Positions 9,569 through 19,138 of a DNA stretch of 54,549 nucleotides are shown in pieces. A program made the position numbers and the translations under genes. The stretch is taken from assembly GCF_019209865.1 (NCBI RefSeq), contig NZ_JAHUTT010000022.1:1-54549 (forward strand), in the 5' to 3' direction. Every line of letters starts with the position of its first letter. Positions within the stretch are counted from its first letter, which is position 1. Source of the stretch: Shewanella sp. NIFS-20-20. GTDB lineage: Bacteria; Pseudomonadota; Gammaproteobacteria; Enterobacterales; Shewanellaceae. Below the pieces are notes generated by a model that ran no database searches, had not been told where the DNA came from, and saw nothing but the letters and a program-made list of their open reading frames with translations.

Positions 9569-10735
9569 ATGAATTTGCATGAGTATCAGGCTAAAGCCCT
9601 GTTTGCCGAGTACGGCCTGCCAGTTTCTGAGGGGGTAGCGTGTGACACTCCTCAGCAAGCAGTTGAAGCAGCAAGTCACATTGGTGGCAACCTGTGGGTA
9701 GTTAAGTGTCAAGTACATGCGGGTGGTCGCGGTAAGGCTGGTGGCGTAAAAGTGACTGGCGATAAAGAAGAAATCCGCGCATTCGCTGAGCATTGGTTAG
9801 GTCGCAACTTAGTGACTTACCAAACCGATGAAGGCGGTCAGCCGGTCGCTAAAATTCTGGTTGAAAGCTGCACTGATATCGCGAATGAACTGTATCTAGG
9901 GGCTGTGGTTGATCGCGCGACCCGTCGTGTGGTGTTTATGGCCTCAACCGAAGGCGGCGTGGAAATTGAGAAGGTGGCGGAAGAGACCCCTGAACTGATC
10001 CACAAAGCCATCATAGATCCCTTGGTGGGCCCCCAAGCTTACCAAGCCCGTGATCTTGGCTTTAAGCTGGGCTTAAACCCAGTGCAAATGAAGCAGTTCA
10101 CCAAAATCTTTATGGGTCTGGCCGATATGTTCAGCCGTTATGATTTCGCATTATTGGAAATCAACCCCTTGGTCATTACCACAGATGGCAACCTGCACTG
10201 TTTAGATGGCAAAATTGGTATCGATGGTAACGCACTGTTCCGTCAACCAAAAATCCGCGATATGCACGACCCATCACAAGATGATGCCCGTGAAGCGCAC
10301 GCGGCTAAGTTTGAACTTAACTATGTGGCGTTAGACGGTAATGTGGGTTGTATGGTCAATGGTGCTGGTCTGGCCATGGGAACCATGGATATCGTTAACC
10401 TGCATGGTGGCAAACCTGCTAACTTCTTAGATGTTGGCGGCGGTGCGACCAAAGAGCGCGTGGCGGAAGCCTTTAAGATCATCTTGTCTGACGCCAATGT
10501 TAAAGCTGTACTGGTTAACATTTTTGGTGGGATTGTCCGTTGTGACATGATCGCCGAAGGTATTATCGGTGCCGTTAAAGAAGTGGGCGTGAAAGTGCCG
10601 GTGGTTGTTCGTTTAGAAGGGACCAATGCCGAATTAGGCCGTGGCGTTCTGGATGAATCGGGTCTTGATATCATTGCAGCTACCAGTCTGACTGACGCAG
10701 CTGAGCAAGTTGTAAAAGCTGCGGAGGGCAAATAA
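9569..10735 (+). CDS. sucC: Succinyl-CoA synthetase beta subunit
   Basis: Nucleotide-binding subunit of ADP-forming succinyl-CoA synthetase, which makes ATP (or GTP) from succinyl-CoA. The 388-residue length equals the E. coli protein. It begins [18 protein letters not shown], has an ATP-grasp domain (for example [18 protein letters not shown]) and the C-terminal ligase region [10 protein letters not shown]. The last base of its stop codon is the first base of the sucD start codon, so the two subunits are translationally coupled. Confidence 0.97.
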   Translation: MNLHEYQAKALFAEYGLPVSEGVACDTPQQAVEAASHIGGNLWVVKCQVHAGGRGKAGGVKVTGDKEEIRAFAEHWLGRNLVTYQTDEGGQPVAKILVESCTDIANELYLGAVVDRATRRVVFMASTEGGVEIEKVAEETPELIHKAIIDPLVGPQAYQARDLGFKLGLNPVQMKQFTKIFMGLADMFSRYDFALLEINPLVITTDGNLHCLDGKIGIDGNALFRQPKIRDMHDPSQDDAREAHAAKFELNYVALDGNVGCMVNGAGLAMGTMDIVNLHGGKPANFLDVGGGATKERVAEAFKIILSDANVKAVLVNIFGGIVRCDMIAEGIIGAVKEVGVKVPVVVRLEGTNAELGRGVLDESGLDIIAATSLTDAAEQVVKAAEGK

Positions 10736-11607
10736 TGTCTGTTTTAATCAATAAAGATACCAAGGTGATTTGTCAGGGGTTCACTGGCGGTCAAGGGACG
10801 TTCCACTCTGAGCAAGCCATCGCTTATGGCACTCAGATGGTGGGTGGTGTTTCTCCTGGTAAAGGTGGTCAAACTCACTTAGGTCTGCCGGTATTTAATA
10901 CCGTTAAAGACGCCGTGGCAGCCACAGGTGCGACCGCGTCGGTGATTTATGTACCGGCGCCATTTTGTAAAGATGCTATCTTAGAAGCCATTGATTCCGG
11001 TATTGAAATCATCGTTTGTATTACTGAGGGGATCCCGACCTTAGACATGCTCGATGTTAAAGTGAAATTGGAAGAAACCGGCGTACGTATGATTGGCCCT
11101 AACTGTCCGGGCGTGATCACACCGGGCGAATGTAAAATTGGTATTATGCCAGGCCACATTCATATGGCAGGTAAAGTCGGGATTGTGTCGCGTTCAGGCA
11201 CCCTGACTTACGAAGCGGTGAAGCAGACGACCGACGAAGGCTTTGGTCAATCGACCTGTGTGGGTATTGGTGGTGATCCTATCCCAGGCACTAACTTTAT
11301 TGACGTATTGGAAATGTTCCAAAACGATCCGCAAACTGAAGCCATTGTGATGATTGGTGAAATTGGTGGTACTGCCGAAGAAGAAGCGGCAGCTTACATC
11401 AAAGCCAATGTCACTAAGCCAGTGGTGTCATACATTGCTGGTGTGACTGCACCTGCAGGTAAGCGCATGGGCCATGCGGGTGCGATTATTGCTGGCGGTA
11501 AAGGCACCGCAGCTGACAAGTTTGCTGCTTTAGAAGCGGCTGGCGTTACCACAGTTCGTTCACTTGCTGATATTGGCAAGGCGCTGCGCGAACGCACGGG
11601 TTGGTAA
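10735..11607 (+). CDS. sucD: Succinyl-CoA synthetase alpha subunit
   Basis: CoA-binding and phosphohistidine-bearing subunit. 290 residues, one longer than E. coli. The CoA-binding N-terminal region ([16 protein letters not shown]), [16 protein letters not shown], and the phosphorylated His247 in [16 protein letters not shown] are visible. It is the last gene of the TCA cluster and is followed by a strong terminator 17 bases after the stop. In E. coli the 3' end of this operon also yields a small RNA (SdhX); I see no basis to call one here. Confidence 0.97.
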   Translation: MSVLINKDTKVICQGFTGGQGTFHSEQAIAYGTQMVGGVSPGKGGQTHLGLPVFNTVKDAVAATGATASVIYVPAPFCKDAILEAIDSGIEIIVCITEGIPTLDMLDVKVKLEETGVRMIGPNCPGVITPGECKIGIMPGHIHMAGKVGIVSRSGTLTYEAVKQTTDEGFGQSTCVGIGGDPIPGTNFIDVLEMFQNDPQTEAIVMIGEIGGTAEEEAAAYIKANVTKPVVSYIAGVTAPAGKRMGHAGAIIAGGKGTAADKFAALEAAGVTTVRSLADIGKALRERTGW

Positions 11608-11624
11608 CACTGACTTGACTATCA

Positions 11625-11646
11625 GGCGCCTTCGGGCGCCTTTTTT
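11625..11646 (+). terminator. Terminator after sucD
   Basis: GGCGCC (11625-11630), tetraloop TTCG, GGCGCC (11635-11640), then six T. A stable UUCG-capped rho-independent terminator closing sucABCD. Confidence 0.95.
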
Positions 11647-11673
11647 ATTGCGTCATCTTGGACCTCATTTGTC

Positions 11674-12573
11674 ATGTCCGTTGTGAGTATTATTTTACCG
11701 TTATTAATGATTGCCTTGCTGGGCTATGGCAGTAGCCGCAGCCAATGGCTGAGTCGAGAGCAGATTAACGGTATTAGCCAATTTGCTTTTTATTTGTGTA
11801 TTCCCGCATTGTTGGTGAGCACCCTATGGCAGGTGCCATTATCGGCAAGTTTACAGCTCCCAGTGCTACTGAGCTTTTATGTGCCAGTGGTCAGTTGCTT
11901 TGCGGCGGTATTGCTCTTTTGTCATGGCTGGTTAAAGCGGCCTTGGTCTAAAAGCGCCGTGCTCGCCCTCAGCGCTAGCTACTCCAATAGCCTGTTGGTC
12001 GGCTTACCCGTGATTATTGCGGCATTTGGTCAGACTCAAATGGCCCGAGTGTTTTTAATTATTCCATTTCACAGCGCCATTTTGTTTGGACTCACCTTTG
12101 CATTAAGTGGGCAAGGTGATCGGCGCCAATACCTAAAAGATACCTTGCTTAATCCTGTGGTCACCAGCATTGCTATCGGCTTGCTGGCGAATGCGCTCAA
12201 TATCCCATTACCGTCTTGGCTTGGGGATCCATTGGCGATGCTAGCCGCGCCGGCGATCACCTGCGCACTCTTTGTCCTCGGGGCTAACTTACATTACTAC
12301 CGCCTCACGACAAGTTGGGCGCCTGCTATTGGCTTATCTATGGTGAAACTATTACTGTTACCCGCCATGGTCTTTGTTTGTGGGCATGGCTTTGGCTTGA
12401 GTGAACTTGATATTGCCTTGACTGTGCTGCTGGCGGCATCGCCACTGGGGGTGAATGCCTACTTAATTGCGGTCAAGCTTAATCAAGATGCTGATATCAC
12501 GGCCAGTAGTGTGGTGATTTCCAGTGGTTTATCTGTGCTGACTGTGGCATCTTGGTTGACCCTACTGACTTAA
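11674..12573 (+). CDS. AEC-family (auxin efflux carrier-like) transporter
   Basis: A 299-residue inner-membrane protein with about ten hydrophobic segments in two five-helix halves, the layout of the AEC family (bacterial members move malonate, malate or other organic anions). The second half has the polar residues within helices typical of the family (for example AASPLGVNAYLIAVKLNQD). The substrate cannot be told from sequence. It starts just after the sucD terminator and is followed 15 bases later by an acetyltransferase gene, so the two may be cotranscribed. Confidence 0.85.
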   Translation: MSVVSIILPLLMIALLGYGSSRSQWLSREQINGISQFAFYLCIPALLVSTLWQVPLSASLQLPVLLSFYVPVVSCFAAVLLFCHGWLKRPWSKSAVLALSASYSNSLLVGLPVIIAAFGQTQMARVFLIIPFHSAILFGLTFALSGQGDRRQYLKDTLLNPVVTSIAIGLLANALNIPLPSWLGDPLAMLAAPAITCALFVLGANLHYYRLTTSWAPAIGLSMVKLLLLPAMVFVCGHGFGLSELDIALTVLLAASPLGVNAYLIAVKLNQDADITASSVVISSGLSVLTVASWLTLLT

Positions 12574-12588
12574 CGAGGAGCCTAAGCC

Positions 12589-13104
12589 ATGCTAGTGACC
12601 ACCACCGAGCGTCTGATCATCCGTCAATTTACAGAGGATGATATTGAAGCCTTGTTTATGATGAATTCCCGCACCGAAATGTTGACGTATATTCCGACGG
12701 TGCCTTTTACTGAATTGAGCCAGGCGGAATCGTTACTCAAGCATGTGGTGTTTGCTGATTATAAAAAACATGGCTTTGGCCGCTGGGCGGTAGCGCATAA
12801 GGTCAGTGGGGAAGTTATCGGTTTTTGTGGTCCTAAGTATCTGCCAGATTTAGATAAAATAGAAATTGGCTACCGCTATTTCCCCGAATGCTGGGGGCAG
12901 GGGCTTGGTACTGAGGCGGCTCGCGCCGTGATTGATATTTGTTACCCCAATTTTAAAATTAATGAAATTATTGCCTTAATTTTGGCGGGCAATATTGGCT
13001 CTGAGCAGGTGGCGAAACGTATTGGTATGCACTGGCAACAAGAGCAAGAGTTTATGGGCTATCAAGTCAATCAGTATTATAAGCGGTTACAGCCATCGAC
13101 CTAA
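12589..13104 (+). CDS. GNAT-family N-acetyltransferase (RimJ/RimL type)
   Basis: A 171-residue protein opening with TERLIIRQFTEDD, typical of the RimJ/RimL-like branch of GNAT acetyltransferases. It continues with the IEIGYRYFPECWGQGLGTEAARAVID block, in which the acetyl-CoA-binding motif appears as Q-G-L-G-T-E. The acceptor may be a protein N-terminus or a small molecule; not determinable. ACGAGGAG precedes the ATG at 12589. Confidence 0.88.
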   Translation: MLVTTTERLIIRQFTEDDIEALFMMNSRTEMLTYIPTVPFTELSQAESLLKHVVFADYKKHGFGRWAVAHKVSGEVIGFCGPKYLPDLDKIEIGYRYFPECWGQGLGTEAARAVIDICYPNFKINEIIALILAGNIGSEQVAKRIGMHWQQEQEFMGYQVNQYYKRLQPST

Positions 13105-13360
13105 GGCTGGCTTGCGGTTATGGCGGTGACTTGGTCACGCGCGCTATCCAAGAACCATTCAATGCCCCGTCATTGCCCCGGCGTTGCTAAGGGATAAGTG
13201 CCGCACTTAGTGCGCTGCTAGTGGGGGCTTTGCCCGGTGGCCGCTTCAATATTGGCCGTTAGATCCTGAGCCTAGCGCTGCGCACTCGCGACCGTTTCCC
13301 TTTATTGTTATTGCCTGCACCTCAAATCGTTCAGTATTAGCCTAGTAAATATTAGCTAAC

Positions 13361-13403
13361 ACTGATCTGCATCACAGACAGCCTACCTTTTCGCCACTAC
13401 AAT
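13361..13403 (+). promoter_or_regulatory. Candidate promoter with CRP/EtrA(FNR)-like site
   Basis: CAGACA (13375-13380), 17-bp spacer, TACAAT (13398-13403) forms a reasonable sigma-70 promoter for the gene at 13440. CTGATCTGCATCAC at 13362-13375 fits the FNR/EtrA pattern TTGAT-N4-ATCAA at 8 of 10 positions, and the same bases fit a CRP site at 8 of 10. Its centre falls about 41.5 bases before the predicted transcription start, the classic class II activator position. The rest of 13105-13374 shows no gene or other clear signal. Confidence 0.4.
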
Positions 13404-13439
13404 TCGCGCCCTTTTAAATTCAGATATATTCACCAAGAA

Positions 13440-14009
13440 ATGATGCGAATGGCAGTTTTTCTACTGGTGACAGGGATAGTTTTTGCCAGTGTGCACTTTA
13501 AAGTGTTAGGTTCCGAGGATAAACCGCGAGCGAGTGCTCCCTTGCCTAATGTGATCGCCACTGCGGCCATGGATCAGCAAGCTTTGACGATATTGGCCGG
13601 TTTTTCACCTAATCGCCGTGAAGAGCAAGCCCGCGCCGTGATGTGTGATGGCACTCAAGTGTCACCCACCCGATGCAATAATCACAGCTGTACCTTTGAG
13701 CTCGATACCAGCCAAGTTAAGTTTGTGGTTCACACTCATGTGAAATGCAACAACCCTAACAAGGCCGTGGCGCGGTTGATCACTAAAAGCCGGGAGCTGC
13801 CAGGCCCTGGAGATCATGTATTTTTGGAGTTAGGTCAGGCCCCGAATTACTTTAAAACCCCCAAGGGCAATGTGCGGGTGCTTGAATACCGCGACGGCGC
13901 GTATCGTTTGCGCACTGTGACGGGTGATGGTGCGCTAGAGCGTCAATGGCAACCCTTTGCGGGCGAGCCGTCAATCTCAGAAATCAATCGTGCCTTGCGC
14001 CAAAGCTGA
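13440..14009 (+). CDS. Exported or anchored protein with a JAB/DUF4329-like domain
   Basis: A 189-residue protein with an N-terminal hydrophobic segment (about residues 4-22), so probably exported or anchored in the inner membrane. The mature part has the order VVHTHVK, then PGPGDHVF, then a YFKTPKGNVRVLEY strand. This resembles JAB/MPN-type and DUF4329 domains, where an H-x-H pair and a downstream aspartate bind metal before a 'product or G-x-v-r-y' strand. Four cysteines (two in MCDGTQVSPTRCNNHSC) may form disulfides. Function unknown; the domain assignment is my inference and uncertain. Start could instead be the Met at 13449. Confidence 0.6.
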   Translation: MMRMAVFLLVTGIVFASVHFKVLGSEDKPRASAPLPNVIATAAMDQQALTILAGFSPNRREEQARAVMCDGTQVSPTRCNNHSCTFELDTSQVKFVVHTHVKCNNPNKAVARLITKSRELPGPGDHVFLELGQAPNYFKTPKGNVRVLEYRDGAYRLRTVTGDGALERQWQPFAGEPSISEINRALRQS

Positions 14010-14094
14010 GTCAGGCTTGAGCGGTCGGTGTGACCGTGAAGCTTAGCGTTATGTCTGCCATCGTCACTGCGGTTGCTGTGATGGCTTCTCGATC

Positions 14095-14122
14095 AAAAAA
14101 GCCCTAATGTTAGGGCTTTTTT
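14095..14122. terminator. Bidirectional terminator
   Basis: GCCCTAA (14101-14107) and TTAGGGC (14110-14116) form a stem flanked by A6 on the left and T6 on the right. It sits between the convergent gene ending at 14009 and fur ending at 14152 and can serve both. Confidence 0.92.
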
Positions 14123-14151
14123 GTGATGAGTCTTATGACAAGTGACTTGGC

Positions 14152-14583
14152 TTAGTCGTCGGCGTGCTCGCAATTATCGTTAGTGCAGACACCATATAAA
14201 TATAAGCTGTGATTGGTGAGCTTTATATTATGCTTGGCAGCAATTTCATGTTGACGGCGCTCGATCATCTCATCTGAAAACTCAATCACTTTACCACAGG
14301 TTAGGCACACCAAGTGGTCATGATGATGTTGACTGGATAATTCAAATACGGCTTTACCGCTTTCAAAATGGTGACGGGTCACAATGCCGGCATCATCGAA
14401 TTGGTTGAGTACACGATAGACGGTGGCTAAACCAATCTCTTCGCCAATTTCTAATAATTTTTTATAGAGATCTTCGGCACTGATGTGTTGATTTTCAGGT
14501 GCCTGCATTAATTCCAGGATCTTGACTCGTGGCAGGGTGATTTTCAGGCCCGCTTTTTTCAGCGCTAAATTTCCATCTGTCAT
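14152..14583 (-). CDS. fur: Ferric uptake regulator
   Basis: Iron-responsive repressor that binds Fur boxes when loaded with Fe2+. From the ATG at 14583 the product is 143 residues, opening MTDGNLALKKAGLKITLPRV like E. coli Fur; a start 12 codons upstream would add an unrelated leader. Winged helix in the N-terminal half (TVYRVLNQFDDAG), then metal-binding residues in QHHHDHLVCLTCGKVIEF, with Cys93 and Cys96, and Cys133/Cys138 completing the structural zinc site. A Fur-like box in this same window lies before the PepSY gene (33349-33363). Confidence 0.97.
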   Translation of the reverse strand: MTDGNLALKKAGLKITLPRVKILELMQAPENQHISAEDLYKKLLEIGEEIGLATVYRVLNQFDDAGIVTRHHFESGKAVFELSSQHHHDHLVCLTCGKVIEFSDEMIERRQHEIAAKHNIKLTNHSLYLYGVCTNDNCEHADD

Positions 14584-14819
14584 TATAAATCTCTTGATTG
14601 CAGAACCTAAAAGGCTCATTTTTCATTTGTGGTAGCCATTATATGTGCTTGGTCAGTAAACTTAAACCTTTGTTAGTCTTTTATCCATGATTCCTTTGCG
14701 GATTGCTATCTTATTGAATGTTAAATTAAGATGTCCGACTTAGGTGGCATTGTACTGTAGCCATCAATGGCAGCATACTGCAACGTGAGCCTATATTTTT
14801 ACTATCGAAGGAATGGCCT

Positions 14820-15548
14820 ATGACCCAACGCATAGTGGTATTAACAGGAGCAGGGATCTCTGCTGAGTCCGGGGTAAAGACCTTTAGAGACGAAGATGGT
14901 TTATGGGAATCTCATCATATTGAAGAGGTGGCGACCCCTGAAGGCTATGCCGCTAATCCTACGCTGGTTGAAGCCTTTTACAATGCGCGCTGGCAGCAGC
15001 TTATCCAAGGGGATATTGCCGCGAATCCCGCCCATATCGCATTAGCTCTGCTGGAGCAGCATCAAGATTGTGAGTTAATGCTGGTGACGCAAAATATTGA
15101 TAACTTGCACGAGCGTGGAGGCAGCAAAAGGGTACTGCATATGCATGGTGAGTTGGCTAAAGGTCGCTGTCCTCAGAGCCAGCAGACTTTTATCCTCAAT
15201 GAAATCTTAGGCCCTGACAATGTGTGCACTTGTTGTATACCGGCGCAGAAATTGCGACCTCATGTGGTGTGGTTTGGGGAAATGCCCTTTGGCATGGACA
15301 GCATTCATCAGGCCTTGGCTCAGTGTGATCTCTTTATCGCGATTGGTACCTCAGGTTCTGTTTATCCTGCGGCAGGTTTTGTCGATCTCGCCAATCAAGT
15401 GGGGGCATTGACCCTCAATATTAATTTAGCGCCGCGCGATGATCACAGTGAATTCCAATATCACTGGCAAGGCAAGGCCAGTGAGTTAGTGCCGCAATTG
15501 GTCACTGATATTTTGGCTGGACATTCCGTAGCCCATAATCAATCATAG
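14820..15548 (+). CDS. cobB: CobB-type NAD-dependent protein deacylase (sirtuin)
   Basis: Removes acyl groups from lysines using NAD+. 242 residues. GAGISAESG (10-18), [20 protein letters not shown] and the catalytic histidine in HMHGE are visible. Tyr54 and Arg57 in FYNARW are the pair that marks class III sirtuins (SIRT5, E. coli CobB), which bind negatively charged acyl groups, so desuccinylation is likely as well as deacetylation. Zinc ligands RCPQS and CTCC follow the E. coli CobB pattern. Divergent from fur. Its position near sucABCD, producers and users of succinyl-CoA, is suggestive but may be chance. Confidence 0.93.
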   Translation: MTQRIVVLTGAGISAESGVKTFRDEDGLWESHHIEEVATPEGYAANPTLVEAFYNARWQQLIQGDIAANPAHIALALLEQHQDCELMLVTQNIDNLHERGGSKRVLHMHGELAKGRCPQSQQTFILNEILGPDNVCTCCIPAQKLRPHVVWFGEMPFGMDSIHQALAQCDLFIAIGTSGSVYPAAGFVDLANQVGALTLNINLAPRDDHSEFQYHWQGKASELVPQLVTDILAGHSVAHNQS

Positions 15549-15575
15549 CTCATCTAATGTTATGACTCGAGCGTT

Positions 15576-16064
15576 ATGCCTCTATCTGCTATCTCACCGC
15601 CATTGGCTGCCACGACAGCGCCACGGCTTGCCATTATTATGCGCGGTTTACCCGGCAGCGGTAAGTCGCATTGGATCGAGCAATTTATTGAGTCACAGCC
15701 GCCGCATGTGGCGACGGCTATTCGTCGTAATGGGTTATGTTCTACTGACAGCTTTTTTATGCGTGACGGGGTTTATCGGTTTGAACGCAGCAAGTTGGCT
15801 GAATATCATCAACGCAATCTCACTCAATTTATTTGGGCTTTAGCCAAACAGCAAGCCATTGTCATTTGTGATAATACCAACTTGGCCGCGTGGGAGTATA
15901 TGGCTTACGATGCCGCGGCTCGTGCGCTGGGATACCAGGTTCGTTGCGTGTTGATAGGCGAGCCCAATGATAGCGCGCATCAAATCCTATGCGCTAACCG
16001 TAATCGTCATGGGGTTAGCTTGGGGGATATCCAGCGAATGGCGCGCCAGTTTCAAGCGGATTAG
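15576..16064 (+). CDS. P-loop ATPase / small kinase (AAA_33-like)
   Basis: A 162-residue protein with a Walker A motif GLPGSGKS at residues 24-31 and a later VICDNTNL segment that fits the Walker B / substrate region of polynucleotide-kinase-like and zeta-toxin-like P-loop kinases. Arg-rich C-terminal part (NRNRHGVSLGDIQRMARQF) could provide lid residues. Begins 27 bases after cobB, same strand, likely cotranscribed. The substrate is unknown; no antitoxin partner is visible next to it, so I do not call it a toxin. Confidence 0.75.
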   Translation: MPLSAISPPLAATTAPRLAIIMRGLPGSGKSHWIEQFIESQPPHVATAIRRNGLCSTDSFFMRDGVYRFERSKLAEYHQRNLTQFIWALAKQQAIVICDNTNLAAWEYMAYDAAARALGYQVRCVLIGEPNDSAHQILCANRNRHGVSLGDIQRMARQFQAD

Positions 16065-16156
16065 TTAACACCGTGTCGGACCATGGTGCCGGCCAGGTTC
16101 ATTGGCTGGCACTGCTCGAGTGTCATTTTTGTTGGTTTACTTTGTTAAGGAAGATT

Positions 16157-16531
16157 ATGTTTAGTCATGTGATGTTAGGCTGTAACGATATCAATTCATC
16201 AAAGGCGTTTTATGATGCTGTGCTCGGTGCATTGGGCATTGCTGCTGGGACAATCGATGCCCAAGGGCGTTGTTTTTATATGACCCCAGCGGGCATTTTT
16301 GCCATCACTCAACCGATTGATGGCAAACCAGCGGGTCATGGGAATGGCAGTACCATTGGCTTTCGCGCCAGCTCTGCTGAGCAAGTCGATGCTTGGCATG
16401 CGGCGGGCCTAGCCAACGGCGGGGTAAGTTGCGAAGACGCCCCTGGTACTCGAGAAAGCGGGGTCGGTCCGTTATATTTAGCTTATTTACGCGATCCTGC
16501 CGGTAATAAGATTTGCGCCTTATATCGTTAA
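16157..16531 (+). CDS. VOC-superfamily (glyoxalase/bleomycin-resistance-like) protein
   Basis: A 124-residue protein with the beta-alpha-beta-beta-beta fold pattern of the VOC superfamily: FSHVMLGCNDINSSKAFYDAVLGALG at the start and YLAYLRDPAGNKICALYR at the end, where the penultimate strand carries typical metal-ligand positions. The ATG at 16157 follows TAAGGAAG; an upstream in-frame start at 16073 adds a non-homologous leader. Specific reaction unknown. Confidence 0.88.
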   Translation: MFSHVMLGCNDINSSKAFYDAVLGALGIAAGTIDAQGRCFYMTPAGIFAITQPIDGKPAGHGNGSTIGFRASSAEQVDAWHAAGLANGGVSCEDAPGTRESGVGPLYLAYLRDPAGNKICALYR

Positions 16532-16742
16532 CGCGAAAGACTTATCGATAGATTGACTGACGGTGGTCTATCGATACCTTAGCCCCTGGCTTTTGATAAT
16601 GTCCTGATTCGACATAGTTCCCCCGCTAATGTCAGGTGATACTTTTGGCTTGGCTATCTAGTTATTTTGTATCAATTATTTGTGGGTTTAACATTTATAT
16701 GCTAGCGTGGCTGAGTGTTTTATAGTCAGCAAGGAGGCTGGT

Positions 16743-17354
16743 ATGACCCTCAAATCCATCTTGTCTCAAGAAGAACTGGCTTGTATTAATGAGGTGTTTG
16801 CCATTTCTTCGGCCACTAATACTTCGATGGTGCCGATCTCGGTATCCATGGGCGATGTTCCGCTGAGTTTATCTTCGCTTTTTTCTCAAGCAAAGTTCAC
16901 CCTTTTGGCCGAAATTGGTCAGTATAAATTGTGGTTCCCTTTGCAGTTGCAACTCGATGAATTGGGGCAGATCCAACCCAGTATTGGTATTCCTGAAGTT
17001 CTCGATACAAAGGGGGCTGAGCGCAGTTGGCGAATGACTCAAGCCGGTGAGTTGGTGGTGTATAGTGAGCGTCACCAAATTCCTTTAGAAGTGTTGTCTC
17101 TGTCTAACTCGGGTGTGGCTGTGCGTACTGTAGACGCAACCGACCGACAAGATGTGTTGGATTCACGATTGCTGCATTTATTGTTGCCCTCGGGTACGCG
17201 GTTGGATTTACCGGTCGAATCAGTACGTTCAGAGCAGGGCGTCACTGTGCTTAAGATTGCGCCTCATGGTGAACATGCGCACGCATTACGCCAATACTTG
17301 TTCCATTGTCATCAAACGCAGTTTGCCCATTTGTACCGTGAAGTCTCGGTGTAA
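16743..17354 (+). CDS. PilZ-like domain protein, function unknown
   Basis: A 203-residue soluble protein. The stretch RHQIPLEVLSLSNSGVAVRT resembles the (D/N)-x-S-x-x-G core of PilZ cyclic-di-GMP-binding domains, and the C-terminus LRQYLFHCHQTQFAHLYRE looks like the helix that ends many PilZ proteins. The upstream RxxxR half of the motif is not clear, so nucleotide binding is doubtful. The ATG at 16743 is chosen because AAGGAGG stands 7 bases before it. Monocistronic, flanked by gaps of 211 and 474 bases. Confidence 0.6.
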   Translation: MTLKSILSQEELACINEVFAISSATNTSMVPISVSMGDVPLSLSSLFSQAKFTLLAEIGQYKLWFPLQLQLDELGQIQPSIGIPEVLDTKGAERSWRMTQAGELVVYSERHQIPLEVLSLSNSGVAVRTVDATDRQDVLDSRLLHLLLPSGTRLDLPVESVRSEQGVTVLKIAPHGEHAHALRQYLFHCHQTQFAHLYREVSV

Positions 17355-17828
17355 GTGAACTCGGTTTGCACGGCGGTAGTTAGCCCTTGCTCGACTACCG
17401 TTGCCCGCCATTTTATTTGTTATCAAGTCGTTGGTTATCTAAGTATTTCTTTCGATGAGGTGTCTATTCTTCCACTCGTTGATCTTAATTTTGCGTAAAC
17501 AATCTACACTCTAATGGATTGTTTGCCTTCTGACGGGCGGTTGGCGTTAGCGGTATTTGTTCATTTGCTACTATTTTTTTACCCGATTTAACATATGTTT
17601 CTGTTCGTTTTTCGATGTAGATCTGATTATTGCTCTATTAATTGTCATTCTGTTGGCTTTCATGTTTGCATAAGCGCCTCTTTAAAAGATTGGTTAAGTG
17701 TCGTGGGACGCACTACCCCGCAAGGGAGACCAAGACGTTAATGTAAATGAATTGTGATTAGGGATGTCATCGTTATTGGATCATTAAGGAGGATGAGATA
17801 GGAAAGATACCCAAAAAAGAGAGGAACT
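17355..17828 (+). promoter_or_regulatory. Intergenic region before gltS
   Basis: 474 non-coding bases. CGGTAGT and ACTACCG near 17375-17400 form a 7-bp stem with a 13-base loop, followed at a distance by a T-rich stretch, a weak terminator candidate for the preceding gene. The remainder is AT-rich and must carry the gltS promoter; I could not choose a single convincing -10/-35 pair. AAGAGAGGA (about 17817-17825) is the gltS ribosome binding site. Confidence 0.4.
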
Positions 17829-19055
17829 ATGAGCCATGTTTATACCATTGGTGCACTTGAATCATTTATGATTGCTATCAGTGTGCTCTTTATCGGGCAT
17901 CTAATTAAAGTTAAATTACCTTTTCTAAAAAAATTCAATATCCCAGAGCCCATCGTCGGCGGATTGGTGGTGGCGTGTATCATCACCGGATTGCATTTTA
18001 ATCACATTGAATTGACCTTCGATTTGCCTTTGCAAAATACCTTTATGCTGATGTTTTTTGCCACGGTTGGCTTATCTGCTAATTACACCCAGTTGCTAAA
18101 AGGTGGCGCTAAGGTGTTTTTGTTTTTAGGCGTGGCCTCGTTATTTATTGTGATACAAAATGGCATTGGGGTATCGCTGGCAACGGCACTTGGGCTAGAC
18201 CCTTTAATGGGGTTAATCGCAGGTTCCATTACACTATCAGGTGGCCATGGCACGGGGGCGGCGTGGGCTAAGACCCTTGAAGACGTCTATGGTTTACATA
18301 ACACCTTAGAAATCGCCATGGCGTCGGCCACGTTTGGTCTGATCATTGGCGGTATTATTGGTAGCCCCGTCGCTCAGCGCTTGATTGATAAGCATCAGCT
18401 CGAATCCGAATATGGCAGCGCCGAACGCACCCGGACTAAACATCCTGAAGTGGTGACTTATAACGAGTACGAAGAAGATAAGGTCACGGCAAAAAAAGTC
18501 ATCGAAGTGTTATTCATTTTACTGATCTGTATTAATGGGGCCAAATACTTAGAGCAGTGGGTGGGGAGTTTCGAGATTGCTTGGTTGACTATCCCTGATT
18601 TCGTCTATGCGTTATTTATGGGGGTGATCATCACCAATGTGTTTGAAGCGACTAAGCTGAAAACCATAGACACAGAGACCATTGATATTCTTGGCACTGT
18701 CTCCTTGTCCCTGTTTTTAGCCATGGCATTGATGAGCCTGAAATTGTGGAACATTTTTGATTTGGCGGTGCCATTTTTGATCATCTTGGCGGTGCAATCG
18801 GTTGCCATCGGTGTGTTTACTTATTTGGTGACCTTTAAAGTCATGGGTAGTCATTACGACGCGGCCGTGATCGCCGGTGGCCATTGTGGTTTTGGCCTTG
18901 GTGCCACGCCGACGGCGGTCATGAATATGGGCTCTGTTGTGAATCGCTATGGTCCTTCGCCGCAAGCCTTTATGGTGGTGCCAATTGTCGGCGCTTTCTT
19001 TATCGATATTGTTAACCTCATTATCCTGCAGACCTACTTATCCTTTTTGGTATAA
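17829..19055 (+). CDS. gltS: Sodium/glutamate symporter
   Basis: Inner-membrane Na+-coupled glutamate importer of the ESS family. 408 residues with about ten to twelve hydrophobic segments in two inverted halves. Family blocks include IPEPIVGGLVVACI, the re-entrant loop GLIAGSITLSGGHGTGAAW, and its counterpart in the second half, AGGHCGFGLGATPTAVMNM. A charged central cytoplasmic loop lies around residues 190-220. The ATG at 17829 follows a clear Shine-Dalgarno. Convergent with umuC. Confidence 0.93.
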   Translation: MSHVYTIGALESFMIAISVLFIGHLIKVKLPFLKKFNIPEPIVGGLVVACIITGLHFNHIELTFDLPLQNTFMLMFFATVGLSANYTQLLKGGAKVFLFLGVASLFIVIQNGIGVSLATALGLDPLMGLIAGSITLSGGHGTGAAWAKTLEDVYGLHNTLEIAMASATFGLIIGGIIGSPVAQRLIDKHQLESEYGSAERTRTKHPEVVTYNEYEEDKVTAKKVIEVLFILLICINGAKYLEQWVGSFEIAWLTIPDFVYALFMGVIITNVFEATKLKTIDTETIDILGTVSLSLFLAMALMSLKLWNIFDLAVPFLIILAVQSVAIGVFTYLVTFKVMGSHYDAAVIAGGHCGFGLGATPTAVMNMGSVVNRYGPSPQAFMVVPIVGAFFIDIVNLIILQTYLSFLV

Positions 19056-19071
19056 GCCAAGAGCACCTGAC

Positions 19072-19108
19072 GGCACCTGACGGCGTCGTCAGGGTGCCAG
19101 CGCTTTTT
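19072..19108 (+). terminator. Terminator after gltS
   Basis: GGCACCTGACG (19072-19082) pairs with CGTCAGGGTGCC (19087-19098), with one bulged G and a 4-base loop; six T occur a few bases later. It separates the convergent gltS and umuC. GCACCTGACG also occurs once just before, as a short direct repeat. Confidence 0.75.
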
Positions 19109-19138
19109 TAGGCCAATGGCGTGGGGCGGCCTAAGGTG

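Noticed and set aside
15576..16064. P-loop kinase as a zeta-type toxin
   Set aside because: No epsilon-like antitoxin next to it and it follows a sirtuin gene; the Walker A motif alone is not enough.
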